A stretch of 64,000 nt of DNA from UKL13-3 sp964392775 (GTDB taxonomy: Bacteria; Bacteroidota; Bacteroidia; UKL13-3): NCBI GenBank assembly GCA_964392775.1, contig CAYMRD010000002.1:131006-195005 (forward strand). The letters are read 5' to 3'. The position numbers were made by a program, and so were the translations under genes. Each line of letters begins with the position of its first letter. Positions within the stretch are counted from its first letter, which is position 1. Shown here in pieces: positions 1-8,944 of the stretch. Under the pieces are notes generated by a model. The model made no database searches. It was given only the letters and a program-made list of their open reading frames with translations, and was not told the DNA's origin.

Positions 1-1931
1 ACTGTATGTTTACGTTCATTCCATGGTTTTAAGTTTATCAAACATGTTCCGGCATTCGACCCACGTCCTTCGGTAAGAACCTCATAACCGGCAATAGACG
101 AAATGGATTGAACGCCTTCTACTTCTTGAACAATTTTTTGCAGTTTGTTAGATATATCATTGGTTCTTTCCAGTGTTGAACCCGGAGGTGTTTGAATAAT
201 CGCATAAATCATTCCCTGATCTTCACTCGGAATAAAACCGGATGGCAAGGTTTGTGTGATACCCAGAATACCCAACCCAAACGTGATTAAAATTCCAAAC
301 GTAACTACCCTGCGATTCACAATTAGTTTTAAGAAGCCAACGTATCTTCCTGTAAGCTTTTCAAATCCTCTGTTAAACGCATCAATGAACCGGTTGATGA
401 TTGTTTTCTTGCGCACATGCCCGTGGTGATTTTTCAAAATCATCGCACACAAAACCGGGGTTAAGGTAAGCGCTACAAAACCCGAAATCACAATAGAGGT
501 TGCCATGGTGATAGCAAACTGTCTATAGAATATACCTACAGGTCCGGTCATAAATGCCACTGGAACAAACACCGCAGTCATCAATAACGTGATCGCAATA
601 ACGGCACCACTGATCTCTCGAATTACCTTTTGTACCGCTTGATAAGGAGTCAAGTGAGGCTCTTCTTCCATTTTAGCATGGACGGCCTCCACCACCACAA
701 TCGCGTCATCGACCACAATACCAATAGCCAATACCAATGCAAACAGGGTGATCATATTAATGGTAAGTCCGAAGAGCTGCATAAACATAAATGCACCAAT
801 GAGAGACACCGGCACAGCCAGAGTAGGAATGAGCGTTGAACGCCAATCACCGAGAAAAATAAATACAACAAGAGCAACCAAAATAAAGGCATCTCTCAAG
901 GTGTGTAATACATTCTCTGTTGAGGCCTCGAGGAAGTTGGAAACATCATAACTGATCTCATATTCCATTCCCGGAGGAAATGTTTTCTTTAACTCTTCGA
1001 GCTTCGTTTTTACCTGTTCAATTACCTCGCTGGCATTGCTGCCATACGTTTGTTTGAGTACGATTGCTGCTGATGGATGTCCGTTAAGGTTGGAATAAAT
1101 ATCATAATATTCACTTCCCAGCACAACCTTGGCCACATCTTTCAATTTCAGTGTTTCGCCATTCGCATTGGCTCTTATAATAACATTTTCATATTGTTTA
1201 GGGTCGTTAAAACGATCGGAATAAGCCAGCACGTATTCGAGTGCTTCTGCTCTGCTTCCATCCCCTCTGCCAATACGACCGGGCTTGCCGATGATACTTT
1301 GATCGCTCAAGGCTTCCATTACCTCATCGGGAGAAACTTTATACGCACGCATCCGATCGGGATTGAGCCAGATACGCATCGCGTATTGTCTGCTGCCGAG
1401 AATCTTTGCCTGTCCTATACCATTAATCCTTTGCAGCTCGGGAATCATATTCACTCCGGCAAAGTTGAACAGGAATTTCATATTGGCATTCGGATCCTTG
1501 CTGTACAAGTTCACATACATCAACATACTCGGCATGATAGGCGTTACAATAACCCCTTCCCGTTGCACTAAGGTTGGCAGCCTGTTCAGTACCTGTTGCA
1601 CACGGTTGGAAACCTGTACCAAAGCCTGATCAGGATCTGTACCTAAGTTAAATACGATTTGAATATTGGCTTCGCCCGCACTGGTAGCATCCGAAGTCAT
1701 GTACTTCATTCCCCAGGCACCGTTAATGGCTTGCTCCAATGGAATGACAACAGACTCGGCAAGCGATTTTGCACTCGCTCCCGGATACGATGCGGTAACC
1801 ATTACCATTGGCGGAGCGATGGAAGGAAACTGGGATGTAGGTAGCGTTTTGATGGCTAGCACTCCCATAAAGATAATCACCAACGATAATACGATAGCGA
1901 GTACTGGTCTCTTTAAAAATTTATTAAACAT
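1..1931 (-). CDS. RND efflux permease (HAE1/AcrB family), C-terminus cut by window edge
   Basis: Inner-membrane proton-driven pump subunit that exports hydrophobic compounds together with an adaptor and an outer-membrane channel. Reading the minus strand from the ATG at 1929-1931 gives an open frame to base 1, about 643 codons, whereas full-length members have over 1,000. The start MFNKFLKRPVLAIV is the typical first helix, followed by the porter-domain pattern IPLEQAINGAWGM. The transmembrane proton-relay motif IGIVVDDAIVVVEAV carries the paired aspartates. It lies downstream of an adaptor lipoprotein in the same orientation, so the two form an efflux operon with the outer-membrane partner probably beyond the edge. 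The substrate cannot be read from the sequence. Confidence 0.95.
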   Translation of the reverse strand, partial: MFNKFLKRPVLAIVLSLVIIFMGVLAIKTLPTSQFPSIAPPMVMVTASYPGASAKSLAESVVIPLEQAINGAWGMKYMTSDATSAGEANIQIVFNLGTDPDQALVQVSNRVQQVLNRLPTLVQREGVIVTPIMPSMLMYVNLYSKDPNANMKFLFNFAGVNMIPELQRINGIGQAKILGSRQYAMRIWLNPDRMRAYKVSPDEVMEALSDQSIIGKPGRIGRGDGSRAEALEYVLAYSDRFNDPKQYENVIIRANANGETLKLKDVAKVVLGSEYYDIYSNLNGHPSAAIVLKQTYGSNASEVIEQVKTKLEELKKTFPPGMEYEISYDVSNFLEASTENVLHTLRDAFILVALVVFIFLGDWRSTLIPTLAVPVSLIGAFMFMQLFGLTINMITLFALVLAIGIVVDDAIVVVEAVHAKMEEEPHLTPYQAVQKVIREISGAVIAITLLMTAVFVPVAFMTGPVGIFYRQFAITMATSIVISGFVALTLTPVLCAMILKNHHGHVRKKTIINRFIDAFNRGFEKLTGRYVGFLKLIVNRRVVTFGILITFGLGILGITQTLPSGFIPSEDQGMIYAIIQTPPGSTLERTNDISNKLQKIVQEVEGVQSISSIAGYEVLTEGRGSNAGTCLINLKPWNERKHT

Positions 1932-1961
1932 CTTTTTTGTGTTATTAAATTATTGACTCCG

Positions 1962-2090
1962 AATATTGTCAACTAAACTTCTTCTATCCTCCCCCCCCTA
2001 ACTCTAAAGGGAGTTCCGGCCCATTTTTTTAGAAAGTGGGCGGTTGAGGACAAGAGTGCGCGAGGGCAAGTTGACATCTTCCCAATAGTC
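1962..2090. repeat. Decayed copy of a MITE-like intergenic element
   Basis: Fills the gap between the RND permease and its adaptor. It shares long stretches with 3211-3369 (ATTGTCAA, AAACTTCTTCTATCCTCC, CTAAAGGGAGTTCCG, GTGCGCGAGGGCAAGTTGACA) in the same orientation. The terminal inverted repeats that are perfect in the other copy are eroded here. It contains a run of eight Cs at 1991-1998. Confidence 0.7.
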
Positions 2091-2098
2091 CGTTTAAA

Positions 2099-3184
2099 TT
2101 ATTCAACGTAAACCTTTAACTGAGAGATAACTTTCGCAGGATCCTCGTACTCATACTCTATCTTATCATTATCACTCACCTTACGAATACCTTCAAGAAG
2201 AATTCTTTCGCTTGCCGACACTCCGCTTTTGATAATATACAGATCAGGCAGTTCGGCAGCAATCATAATCTCTCTTTGTTTAACCACATTATCTTTACCC
2301 ACCACAAACACATATCGCTTTTCCAAAATTTCAAACGTGGCTTTCTGAGGAATGATAATTGCGTTTTTAAGCGGTATCGACATTTGAATATTGCCGGTTT
2401 CACCATGGCGTAACAATCCTTTTGGATTCGGGAACGTTGCCCTGAAAGCAATATTTCCCGTTTCATTGTTAAAGTCGGCCTCAATGGTTTTTACTTCTCC
2501 TGTATGGTCAAACATTTCATTGTTAGCCATCAATAAACTCACGCTTTTTAAGTTTTCGGTTTTGATATCGCTTTTATAATCCAGATACTCAGCTTCCGGA
2601 ACATTAAAGTACACCCACATCTGACTGTTGTCCGACAAGGTTGTTAATAAATCACCTTCGCTCACCAAACTTCCTACCCTTACCTGAAAATGATCCATGA
2701 TACCATCAAATGGAGCTTTGACATCGGTGAATTGGAGATGCGTTTGAGCCAACAACAACTCAGCTTTCGCCTTATCGTATTTGGCTTTTGCCAAAGCCAG
2801 CTCGTTTGGCGATACCACATTGCTATCAGCAAGTTTTTTGGTATTCAGGTATTCTATCTCTGCAAAATCGGCTTCGGCTTTGGTTTTCTGCATTTCAGCC
2901 GTATAAATCAAAGGCATGATTTTGAACATGAGCTGTCCCTTTTTTACCAATTGTCCTTCGTCAACAAAAATCTTCTCGATATAGCCTTTTTCCAGTGCCC
3001 TGAGTTCAATATGTTGGATAGCATGAATTTGACAGACATAATCACGGGTGATTACCGTGTCTTTTTTCAATGGAGCAGTAACCAAAAACCTGGTTTCTTC
3101 CCCCTTGGTTTCGTGTTTTGATTCACAGCCTGTGCTGACCAATATGGCACACAAGCCTATAAGCATGAGTGTTCTCCTCATCAT
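2099..3184 (-). CDS. RND efflux periplasmic adaptor (membrane fusion protein), lipoprotein
   Basis: Bridges the inner-membrane RND pump and an outer-membrane channel. The 361-aa product begins with a lipoprotein signal with Cys at about residue 20 (LVSTGC), so it is probably lipid-anchored. A barrel-sandwich half-motif (ALEKGYIEKIFVDEGQLVKK, residues about 58-77) is followed by a helical hairpin (residues about 95-145), the second lipoyl half (VKAPFDGIMDHFQVRVGSLV), then beta-barrel and membrane-proximal domains. The length is normal for the family. It is the upstream partner of the permease ending at the window edge; the 167-bp gap between them is occupied by a repeat element. Confidence 0.95.
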   Translation of the reverse strand: MMRRTLMLIGLCAILVSTGCESKHETKGEETRFLVTAPLKKDTVITRDYVCQIHAIQHIELRALEKGYIEKIFVDEGQLVKKGQLMFKIMPLIYTAEMQKTKAEADFAEIEYLNTKKLADSNVVSPNELALAKAKYDKAKAELLLAQTHLQFTDVKAPFDGIMDHFQVRVGSLVSEGDLLTTLSDNSQMWVYFNVPEAEYLDYKSDIKTENLKSVSLLMANNEMFDHTGEVKTIEADFNNETGNIAFRATFPNPKGLLRHGETGNIQMSIPLKNAIIIPQKATFEILEKRYVFVVGKDNVVKQREIMIAAELPDLYIIKSGVSASERILLEGIRKVSDNDKIEYEYEDPAKVISQLKVYVE

Positions 3185-3210
3185 AAGTTTTTAAATAATT
3201 TGTACTGACT

Positions 3211-3369
3211 ATCGGGATATTGTCAATTAAACTTCTTCTATCCTCCGCACCCCCTAACCCTAAATGACATTGCCCTAAAGGGAGTTCCGCCCACAAGTCT
3301 TTTAGAAAGTGTGCGGCTGGTCCCCGCCAGGGGCAGGGGTGCGCGAGGGCAAGTTGACAATATCCCGAT
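3211..3369. repeat. 159-bp MITE-like element with perfect 16-bp terminal inverted repeats
   Basis: Bases 3211-3226 (ATCGGGATATTGTCAA) are the exact reverse complement of 3354-3369. The interior shares several blocks with 1962-2090 and can itself fold (CGCCCAC at 3288 region against GTGTGCG near 3310). No ORF or transposase is inside. It sits between the adaptor gene and the small upstream ORF and so would be present in any mRNA covering both. No clear target-site duplication was seen at its ends. Confidence 0.75.
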
Positions 3370-3512
3370 AATCACTTAATGTGTAATTGATTTTGAAGAC
3401 GCAAGCAAGGCTAACCATGCCCACTTACATCTTTGATGCGTTGCTGAACGCAGGAAAAAGAACTCACGAAAGCATATTTAGCCTGATTCGTGATTCCTGA
3501 ATACGTTTTTGA

Positions 3513-3905
3513 TCAAATCCGCAATACCTGCAATGTGAGGTATTGATGTGATGAATGAAATGAGAAATCCTTACAAACCGAAATGACAGCATTCAGTTTA
3601 TTATTGAGGTAACAGGTAAACACATCATAGAATATGTGTTTGGTAAAAAACAGTTTCGCTTTAAAACAACTCTTATCTACAAAGTCTTCTTCACAAATTT
3701 CAATTGCCTCTGATTTGTTATTTCTTACACTTTCAAAGGTACCGGAACGTCTTCCCCTTTTTTGGATTGCTGAATAGCCGGACTTGCTAAAATGGCCTTG
3801 GGAAATACCATTTGAAGATGCCAGACTTATATTAACGAATAAAACTCTAAAGACAAACGCAAAACAAACGAGGATTGCTGTATATGTTTTAGGGATTCTT
3901 AACAT
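3513..3905 (-). CDS. Small membrane or exported protein upstream of the RND operon, function unknown
   Basis: A 130-aa ORF co-oriented with and upstream of the adaptor and RND permease. Residues about 8-30 form one hydrophobic segment (TM helix or uncleaved signal), followed by a basic patch (KRGRRS) and a Cys-containing central part, ending in YLTLQVLRI. The position and overall design resemble short hypothetical proteins often found ahead of RND efflux genes in Bacteroidota; that resemblance is from memory and untested. An accessory or regulatory role in efflux is inference only. The 328-bp gap to the adaptor contains the MITE-like element, so co-transcription is uncertain. Confidence 0.55.
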   Translation of the reverse strand: MLRIPKTYTAILVCFAFVFRVLFVNISLASSNGISQGHFSKSGYSAIQKRGRRSGTFESVRNNKSEAIEICEEDFVDKSCFKAKLFFTKHIFYDVFTCYLNNKLNAVISVCKDFSFHSSHQYLTLQVLRI

Positions 3906-4234
3906 TGAATATCAAATTGGCGGGGCAAAGGTATTTTAATACCAATATAAACACAACTAAAAATAAAATGATCCGTTTTGAGTCAACAATATTTTAACCG
4001 CAGCGTTCACAGCGAAAGACCGCAGCGAAGTGCTGCGGTTAAGCCACATAACAGATTTAACATTTAAAGATGTACTTGCCTAAAGCAGAGTCATTTTAAA
4101 TTAAACACCTCTTATCCCCCCCTGTTTTTAAAAGCAGAATACTTGATTTACAGTTTGAAATTCCTTCGTTTTTTTTATACATTCGTTAGCCGATACATCT
4201 TATTTTTTCACTTTATTAAATCAATTCTTTAACC
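3906..4234. other. Divergent intergenic region with one inverted repeat
   Basis: No gene was found. An inverted repeat pairs AACCGCAGC (3997-4005) with GCTGCGGTT (4033-4041), with CGCAGCG-like words repeated between them. A near-consensus -7 box TACATTCG lies at about 4178-4185, some 50 nt before the beta-helix protein start, and may be its promoter. Nothing else is recognisable. Confidence 0.5.
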
Positions 4235-7200
4235 ATGAAAAAAATCTTACGACTACACCTTCTATCGCTTTTAGTAATCTTATTTGCTTTTCGAACAACT
4301 GCACAGATTAATATCTTGTCTACTGCCGGAGCCGGCTTTGGTTCTTACACCACTCTTAAAGAAACGTTCGACAGTATCAACAGCGGCTATTTTCAGGGAG
4401 ACATCACAATTGATATTGCCGGCAGCACCACCGAAACAGCCCCTCCGATGTTAAATGCCGATGGGTATGGACTGGCTGCTTATACCTCCATATACATTAC
4501 GAATTCAGGCTTTAACGATACTATATCAGGCACAATGGCTCCCACTACTTGTACCGGTTCCATTTCGGGTACCACACTTACCGTAACAGCAATAACCACA
4601 GGCACACTAAAAGTTGGACAAATGATTTCAGGAGCCGGAACCAGTGTTAAACCAGGTACGATTATTACCGCACTGGGAACAGGAACCGGAGGAACAGGAA
4701 CGTACACGGTTAATGCAACCCAAACCGTTAACCTTACAACAATAACAGGTGCAAGCAATTTCATAACCTTAAACGGAGCCAGCAATGTAGAATTTGACGG
4801 ACGTATTGGACAAATAGGCAGCTCCGGATCGTTAACCTTTATCAATAAGGCTACCACAAACACGGCAAGCACCATTTTATTTATTAACGATGCCAGCAAT
4901 AATACTTTAAGCTATTGCAATGTTGCCGGATCCAGTACAACAAACGCTACCGGAGCCATTGTAATTGGTGTTACCACCGGAACAACCGGTAACGATAATA
5001 ATGTGATTGATCATTGTAATATTTCTGATGCCCCTAACGGAACCCCACAACACTGTATCAATGCAGTAGGTTCAACCACCACTACTGCTACTTATAACGA
5101 CAACTGTACCGTTTCCAACTGTAATATTTATAATTTTTTTGCCACCGCTGCCGGTGGAACAAGAGGATTGAATATTGGAGTAGGAAACAATGGCTGGACA
5201 ATAACAGGAAACAGCTTCTATCAAACTGCCACCCGAACTGGTCTGACTTCGGTGTTTCAGTTCTTGTCTATTGCACCTATCAACAATACTACGGCATTTA
5301 CCATCACCGGTAATTATTTTGGAGGAACAGAACCACAGTGTGGCGGAACCCCGCTAACTGTAAGTGGAACAGGCACAGGATCTGAAATCCGAAGTGTTAT
5401 CTTTGCAACATCTGCAAGTATACAAAACAGTTTTCAGGGAAATGTATTTCAAAACATGACCATCAGCGTGGGTTATAATGCCACTGCGAATGTAGAGTGT
5501 CTTTTGCAATCCAATACCAGTTCTATTGATATCGGTAGCGTTACACCCAATATTTTTGGAGATTCTACCGGGCAAACTTCAATCACAATTTCTACAGGAA
5601 ACAATGCTTCCTTTTCAGCTATGGCACTCGCACACGGAGGGCCAACCAACTGTATCGTTAAAAACAATGTGATTTCCGGTATCAAACTGACTCAGGGTAA
5701 CTCATTGCGTGGAATACAAATCGGTAATAGTTCCGGAGGAAATAACTATGCTATTAATTCATATATCGGAAACAATACGATTGGATCTGTTTGGGGAACA
5801 GGGTCTTTATCAGCTACCGGAAGTGCAACCATATATGGTGTGTATTACAACACAGGTGCTGCCACTACTGCTTTACAAACAATTGAATACAATCATATAA
5901 ACACCTTACAGGCGAATACAGGAGCCATTATGGGTATAAGCGCAACTACAACTACCGCCAGGTTTTCGGTTAGAGGCAATACGCTTTCACGCTTTGCAAC
6001 CGCCTCAACCACTACCAATAACACCATTGTAGGTATAAACTATTCATGTACTGTGGCAGGAGATACCGTTTCGAATAATACCCTGACAAACTTTTTATGT
6101 ACAGCAGCTTCTGCTGCAACCACCATAAGAGGTATTGCCTATACCGGGGCTACAACCGGATCGAACTGGATTAGCAATAACCTGATGTACGGATTTGAGA
6201 TGAAAACCTCTGGATTGGGTGCATTGTACGGCATCACCATTACCGGAGGTTTATATACCGTAGCCAATAATGTTATATCATTGGGCCGCGACACCGCCTA
6301 CAACTCCATCTCTAACCCGTATGATATCAGGGGAATTTACCCAACCGCAGCCACCAACGGAAGCGCCTTTTATTACAATTCGGTTTTGATTACAGGAGAT
6401 GCTGTTGCTGCCAATACAACTTCTACTTATGCGTTGTACAGTGGGATTACCACTTCGGGAGCTGTAGGTGTTACTTTCAAGAACAACTCATGGTATAATG
6501 AGCGCAACTATCAAGCGCCCCCAACAGGTACAATCAGAAATTATGCTGCCTATTATACCGGCTCATTGAGCAGCGGTGCTATTACAGGGTTAACTTCGGA
6601 TTATAACTTATTCTCGGATCAAAGCACAAATGCCAGTGGCGCTGCAATTTTGACTTCTGCCGGCCCTGTCAGCTATGATAATCTTTCAGACTGGCAAACG
6701 ATTGCAACACTAACTGATATCACAAGTATATATGGCAATCCATTCTATACGTCATTTATAGACCTGGCACCTCAGTTCGGTTCTCCATTATATTACGCAG
6801 GCACCCCGGTTGCTTCTGTTCCTCTCGACTATCTTGGCTTAACAAGAGGTAATCCACCAACAATTGGTGCAGGAGAAACAAGTCAATCGCTTACTCCTCT
6901 ACCTGTTCAATTGGTTTATTTCACTGCAACCAAACAATCAGAAAACATCCAACTAGCCTGGATGACAGCAAGCGAATTGAATAACGCTTATTTTATGGTA
7001 CAGCGATCAACTGATGGCAGAAACTTTGAAACCATTGCCAAAGTAAAAGGAAAAGGTACAACCCTTTCTACTTCTTCTTATTCATATTTGGATACCAAAA
7101 CTAGTTCTGCTCCTGTACTGTATTACCGCCTTGTTCAGGTTGATTTCGACAATCACCAAGAATTGAGCAACATTGTAACAATTGTAAACTCGCAGTCGAG

Positions 7201-7465
7201 CAACAAACAACTAACGCTACAAACATTCCCTAATCCTTTTACCGACAATGTAAATGTTGTAATCAATGCTCAACAAACGATACAGGCACAAATCCTGATA
7301 ACAGATTTATTAGGAAACCTGATTTCGGAGCAAACGATTCAACTTGAAGCCGGGAATAATCAGGTGCTGTTAAACAACCTGAATGGTGCACACTTATCAG
7401 GTATTTACTTCATAAAAGTTATCACCCCGTCAGAAACAACCACCCAACGTATTCTCAAACTATAA
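4235..7465 (+). CDS. Secreted right-handed beta-helix protein with T9SS type A sorting domain
   Basis: A 1,076-aa extracellular protein. Residues 1-24 are a signal peptide ending TTAQ. A long Asn/Gly/Thr-rich region (about 170-880) has irregular repeats of the form xxNNxxxG typical of parallel beta-helices (NCNIYNF, GNYFGG, GNTLSRF). Residues about 104-171 look like a separate module (GTTLTVTAITTGTLKVGQ, then GTGTGGTGTYTVN) of a kind common in phage tail proteins. Residues about 893-990 are an Ig/FN3-like domain (PLPVQLVYFTATKQ) usual before the sorting signal. The last 75 residues (FPNPFTDNV, GIYFIKV) are the T9SS type A domain. A strong terminator follows. The role is probably surface adhesion or carbohydrate contact; no catalytic motif was recognised. 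Confidence 0.9.
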   Translation: MKKILRLHLLSLLVILFAFRTTAQINILSTAGAGFGSYTTLKETFDSINSGYFQGDITIDIAGSTTETAPPMLNADGYGLAAYTSIYITNSGFNDTISGTMAPTTCTGSISGTTLTVTAITTGTLKVGQMISGAGTSVKPGTIITALGTGTGGTGTYTVNATQTVNLTTITGASNFITLNGASNVEFDGRIGQIGSSGSLTFINKATTNTASTILFINDASNNTLSYCNVAGSSTTNATGAIVIGVTTGTTGNDNNVIDHCNISDAPNGTPQHCINAVGSTTTTATYNDNCTVSNCNIYNFFATAAGGTRGLNIGVGNNGWTITGNSFYQTATRTGLTSVFQFLSIAPINNTTAFTITGNYFGGTEPQCGGTPLTVSGTGTGSEIRSVIFATSASIQNSFQGNVFQNMTISVGYNATANVECLLQSNTSSIDIGSVTPNIFGDSTGQTSITISTGNNASFSAMALAHGGPTNCIVKNNVISGIKLTQGNSLRGIQIGNSSGGNNYAINSYIGNNTIGSVWGTGSLSATGSATIYGVYYNTGAATTALQTIEYNHINTLQANTGAIMGISATTTTARFSVRGNTLSRFATASTTTNNTIVGINYSCTVAGDTVSNNTLTNFLCTAASAATTIRGIAYTGATTGSNWISNNLMYGFEMKTSGLGALYGITITGGLYTVANNVISLGRDTAYNSISNPYDIRGIYPTAATNGSAFYYNSVLITGDAVAANTTSTYALYSGITTSGAVGVTFKNNSWYNERNYQAPPTGTIRNYAAYYTGSLSSGAITGLTSDYNLFSDQSTNASGAAILTSAGPVSYDNLSDWQTIATLTDITSIYGNPFYTSFIDLAPQFGSPLYYAGTPVASVPLDYLGLTRGNPPTIGAGETSQSLTPLPVQLVYFTATKQSENIQLAWMTASELNNAYFMVQRSTDGRNFETIAKVKGKGTTLSTSSYSYLDTKTSSAPVLYYRLVQVDFDNHQELSNIVTIVNSQSSNKQLTLQTFPNPFTDNVNVVINAQQTIQAQILITDLLGNLISEQTIQLEAGNNQVLLNNLNGAHLSGIYFIKVITPSETTTQRILKL

Positions 7466-7494
7466 ATAAATATCTTAAAAGACCCGGAATATTC

Positions 7495-7529
7495 ATAAGG
7501 CCGTCAATAATTGACGGCCTTATTTTTTT
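7495..7529 (+). terminator. Rho-independent terminator of the beta-helix gene
   Basis: A 13-bp perfect stem pairs ATAAGGCCGTCAA (7495-7507) with TTGACGGCCTTAT (7511-7523). The loop is TAA and seven Ts close the signal. It lies 30 nt after the stop codon. The opposite strand has no T-run, so it serves only the plus-strand gene. Confidence 0.9.
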
Positions 7530-7713
7530 GCTATATCTCAACTTCCATTTACCATACTGCAAACAATACTCGTATCAACCGGCCTGCGGCATTTAGCACT
7601 ACCACCAGCAATATAAATGATACTATTGAAGAGAATTGAATTTGAACCCATCAGAGCAGATGAATCCACAGGAAAACGGTTTCCCTTCTTTACCAGCCCC
7701 CGAACCGGACTAA

Positions 7714-8496
7714 CTATTGATCTTCAAACAACACATACTGTACATACATCGTATACACTCCCGGCTGCACATATACGCCAGCACCCTTTTGTACATCTAC
7801 ACGTTGCTGAATCTGACCTGTTGCATCAAATGCCATTGGAAACACAACCGGCAATCCGGGAACAATCCGATAATCAATACTGTAATAATAGCTATTTCCG
7901 GCAGTACCCGGATTCAAATAGCTTCCACCCGCAACTCCATCCGTTCCAAGTCCCAAAGCGCCTGAGTGACCGGCTATATACTTGTGCATTGCAGATGGAG
8001 GCGCCCCCGCTCCCGATGGATCGACATAAATTGAATTGGAACCTGCCGGACTTGCTATGGGAGGAAACGGAGCGCTGTAATCTTTAAACATACCGGTGGC
8101 TGATGTTGCAGATGGATTGGGGTTAGACTGATGCAACTCCAAGGCACTCAATGGAATTTGATTGGTGGTATTAGCACCCGCTTGTCCGTATACCATTTGC
8201 TGATCCCAATAACCCTCCCCCACATTTCCACTGGATTTAGCAACCGCATATAAGTCCCAGCTGACCGTTGCATTCACCTTAAGACTGGTAGCACCATAGA
8301 GCGTAACCCCGGATTGATAGTCGGAAAGCTGATCAAAATCGAATGTAATAGTGGAAGGAGAAGTTGTTTGTAACTGCAATACAGGCAACATATCGAGCGT
8401 AACCGTAACATCTGATTCTGACTTCAACTGAGCAAGTGCCGGAAATCTCATGCCACCCGCCAATAAACCAATCAATATGTAATTATAATACTTCAC
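7714..8496 (-). CDS. Exported protein, family not recognised
   Basis: About 260 aa. I chose the GTG at 8494-8496 because it gives MKYYNYILIGLLAGGM...FPALAQ, a good signal peptide; a TTG three codons upstream is less likely. The mature part is rich in Thr, Ser, Gly, Tyr and Val and predicted beta-stranded. It includes TITFDFDQLSDYQSGVTLYG, NATVSWDLYAVAKSSG and a closing strand set GVYTMYVQYVLFEDQ. There is no Cys pattern, lipobox or T9SS C-terminal domain, so it is probably periplasmic or an outer-surface beta-sandwich subunit. It stands alone between the beta-helix gene (convergent) and tRNA-Ser. Pilin-like and WxL-like folds were considered but cannot be shown. Confidence 0.75.
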   Translation of the reverse strand: MKYYNYILIGLLAGGMRFPALAQLKSESDVTVTLDMLPVLQLQTTSPSTITFDFDQLSDYQSGVTLYGATSLKVNATVSWDLYAVAKSSGNVGEGYWDQQMVYGQAGANTTNQIPLSALELHQSNPNPSATSATGMFKDYSAPFPPIASPAGSNSIYVDPSGAGAPPSAMHKYIAGHSGALGLGTDGVAGGSYLNPGTAGNSYYYSIDYRIVPGLPVVFPMAFDATGQIQQRVDVQKGAGVYVQPGVYTMYVQYVLFEDQ

Positions 8497-8734
8497 TGCC
8501 GTCAAATAAGCTGACCTTCAATAACTGAGCAGCAAAGCTAGAATATTCACCAGTTTTTTTGCTCATCCGGGCACATGTTTTATACAACCGGCAACAGGCT
8601 AATACCAATCACTGCGAATCAAAAACCAATACCACTTATCTTCAACCCAAAAGTAAATATTCACAAAATTTAAAAAGGATTCAATACCGGGTCATTTATG
8701 ATGAACAAGCTCCAAAACCCTCCACCAACGGGCA

Positions 8735-8765
8735 TAAAAAAGGCCTTACATCTGCAAGGCCTTAT
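8735..8765 (-). terminator. Terminator downstream of tRNA-Ser
   Basis: On the minus strand the word AAGGCCTT (8763-8756) pairs with a second AAGGCCTT (8747-8740), which is self-complementary, across an 8-nt loop. A T-run follows (8740-8735). It begins just after the encoded CCA of the tRNA. Confidence 0.8.
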
Positions 8766-8768
8766 TGG

Positions 8769-8856
8769 TGGCGGAGAGTGAGGGATTCGAACCCCCGGTC
8801 CTGTAACAGACAACAGTTTTCAAGACTGCCGCAATCGACCACTCTGCCAACTCTCC
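8769..8856 (-). tRNA. tRNA-Ser (anticodon TGA), CCA encoded
   Basis: The minus strand reads GGAGAGT at the 5' end (8856) and ACTCTCC plus discriminator G at 8772, forming a 7-bp acceptor stem. The CCA is encoded at 8771-8769. The anticodon arm CAGTCTTGAAAACTG presents TGA. The long variable arm expected of a class II tRNA follows, then the T-arm with GGTTCGAATCC. The mature body is 85 nt without CCA. It reads UCN serine codons. Confidence 0.97.
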
Positions 8857-8944
8857 GGTGCAAAAGTAAGTTTCCGGATCATTAAAGCAAAAAAATATTA
8901 AGAAAAATCTTTGTAAACAGGCTTCACACCTGATAATCAGATAA

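Noticed and set aside
4480..4899. Antisense ORF inside the beta-helix gene
   Set aside because: It is the complementary frame of a Thr/Gly-rich coding region and gives a Val/Pro-rich sequence with no signal or context.
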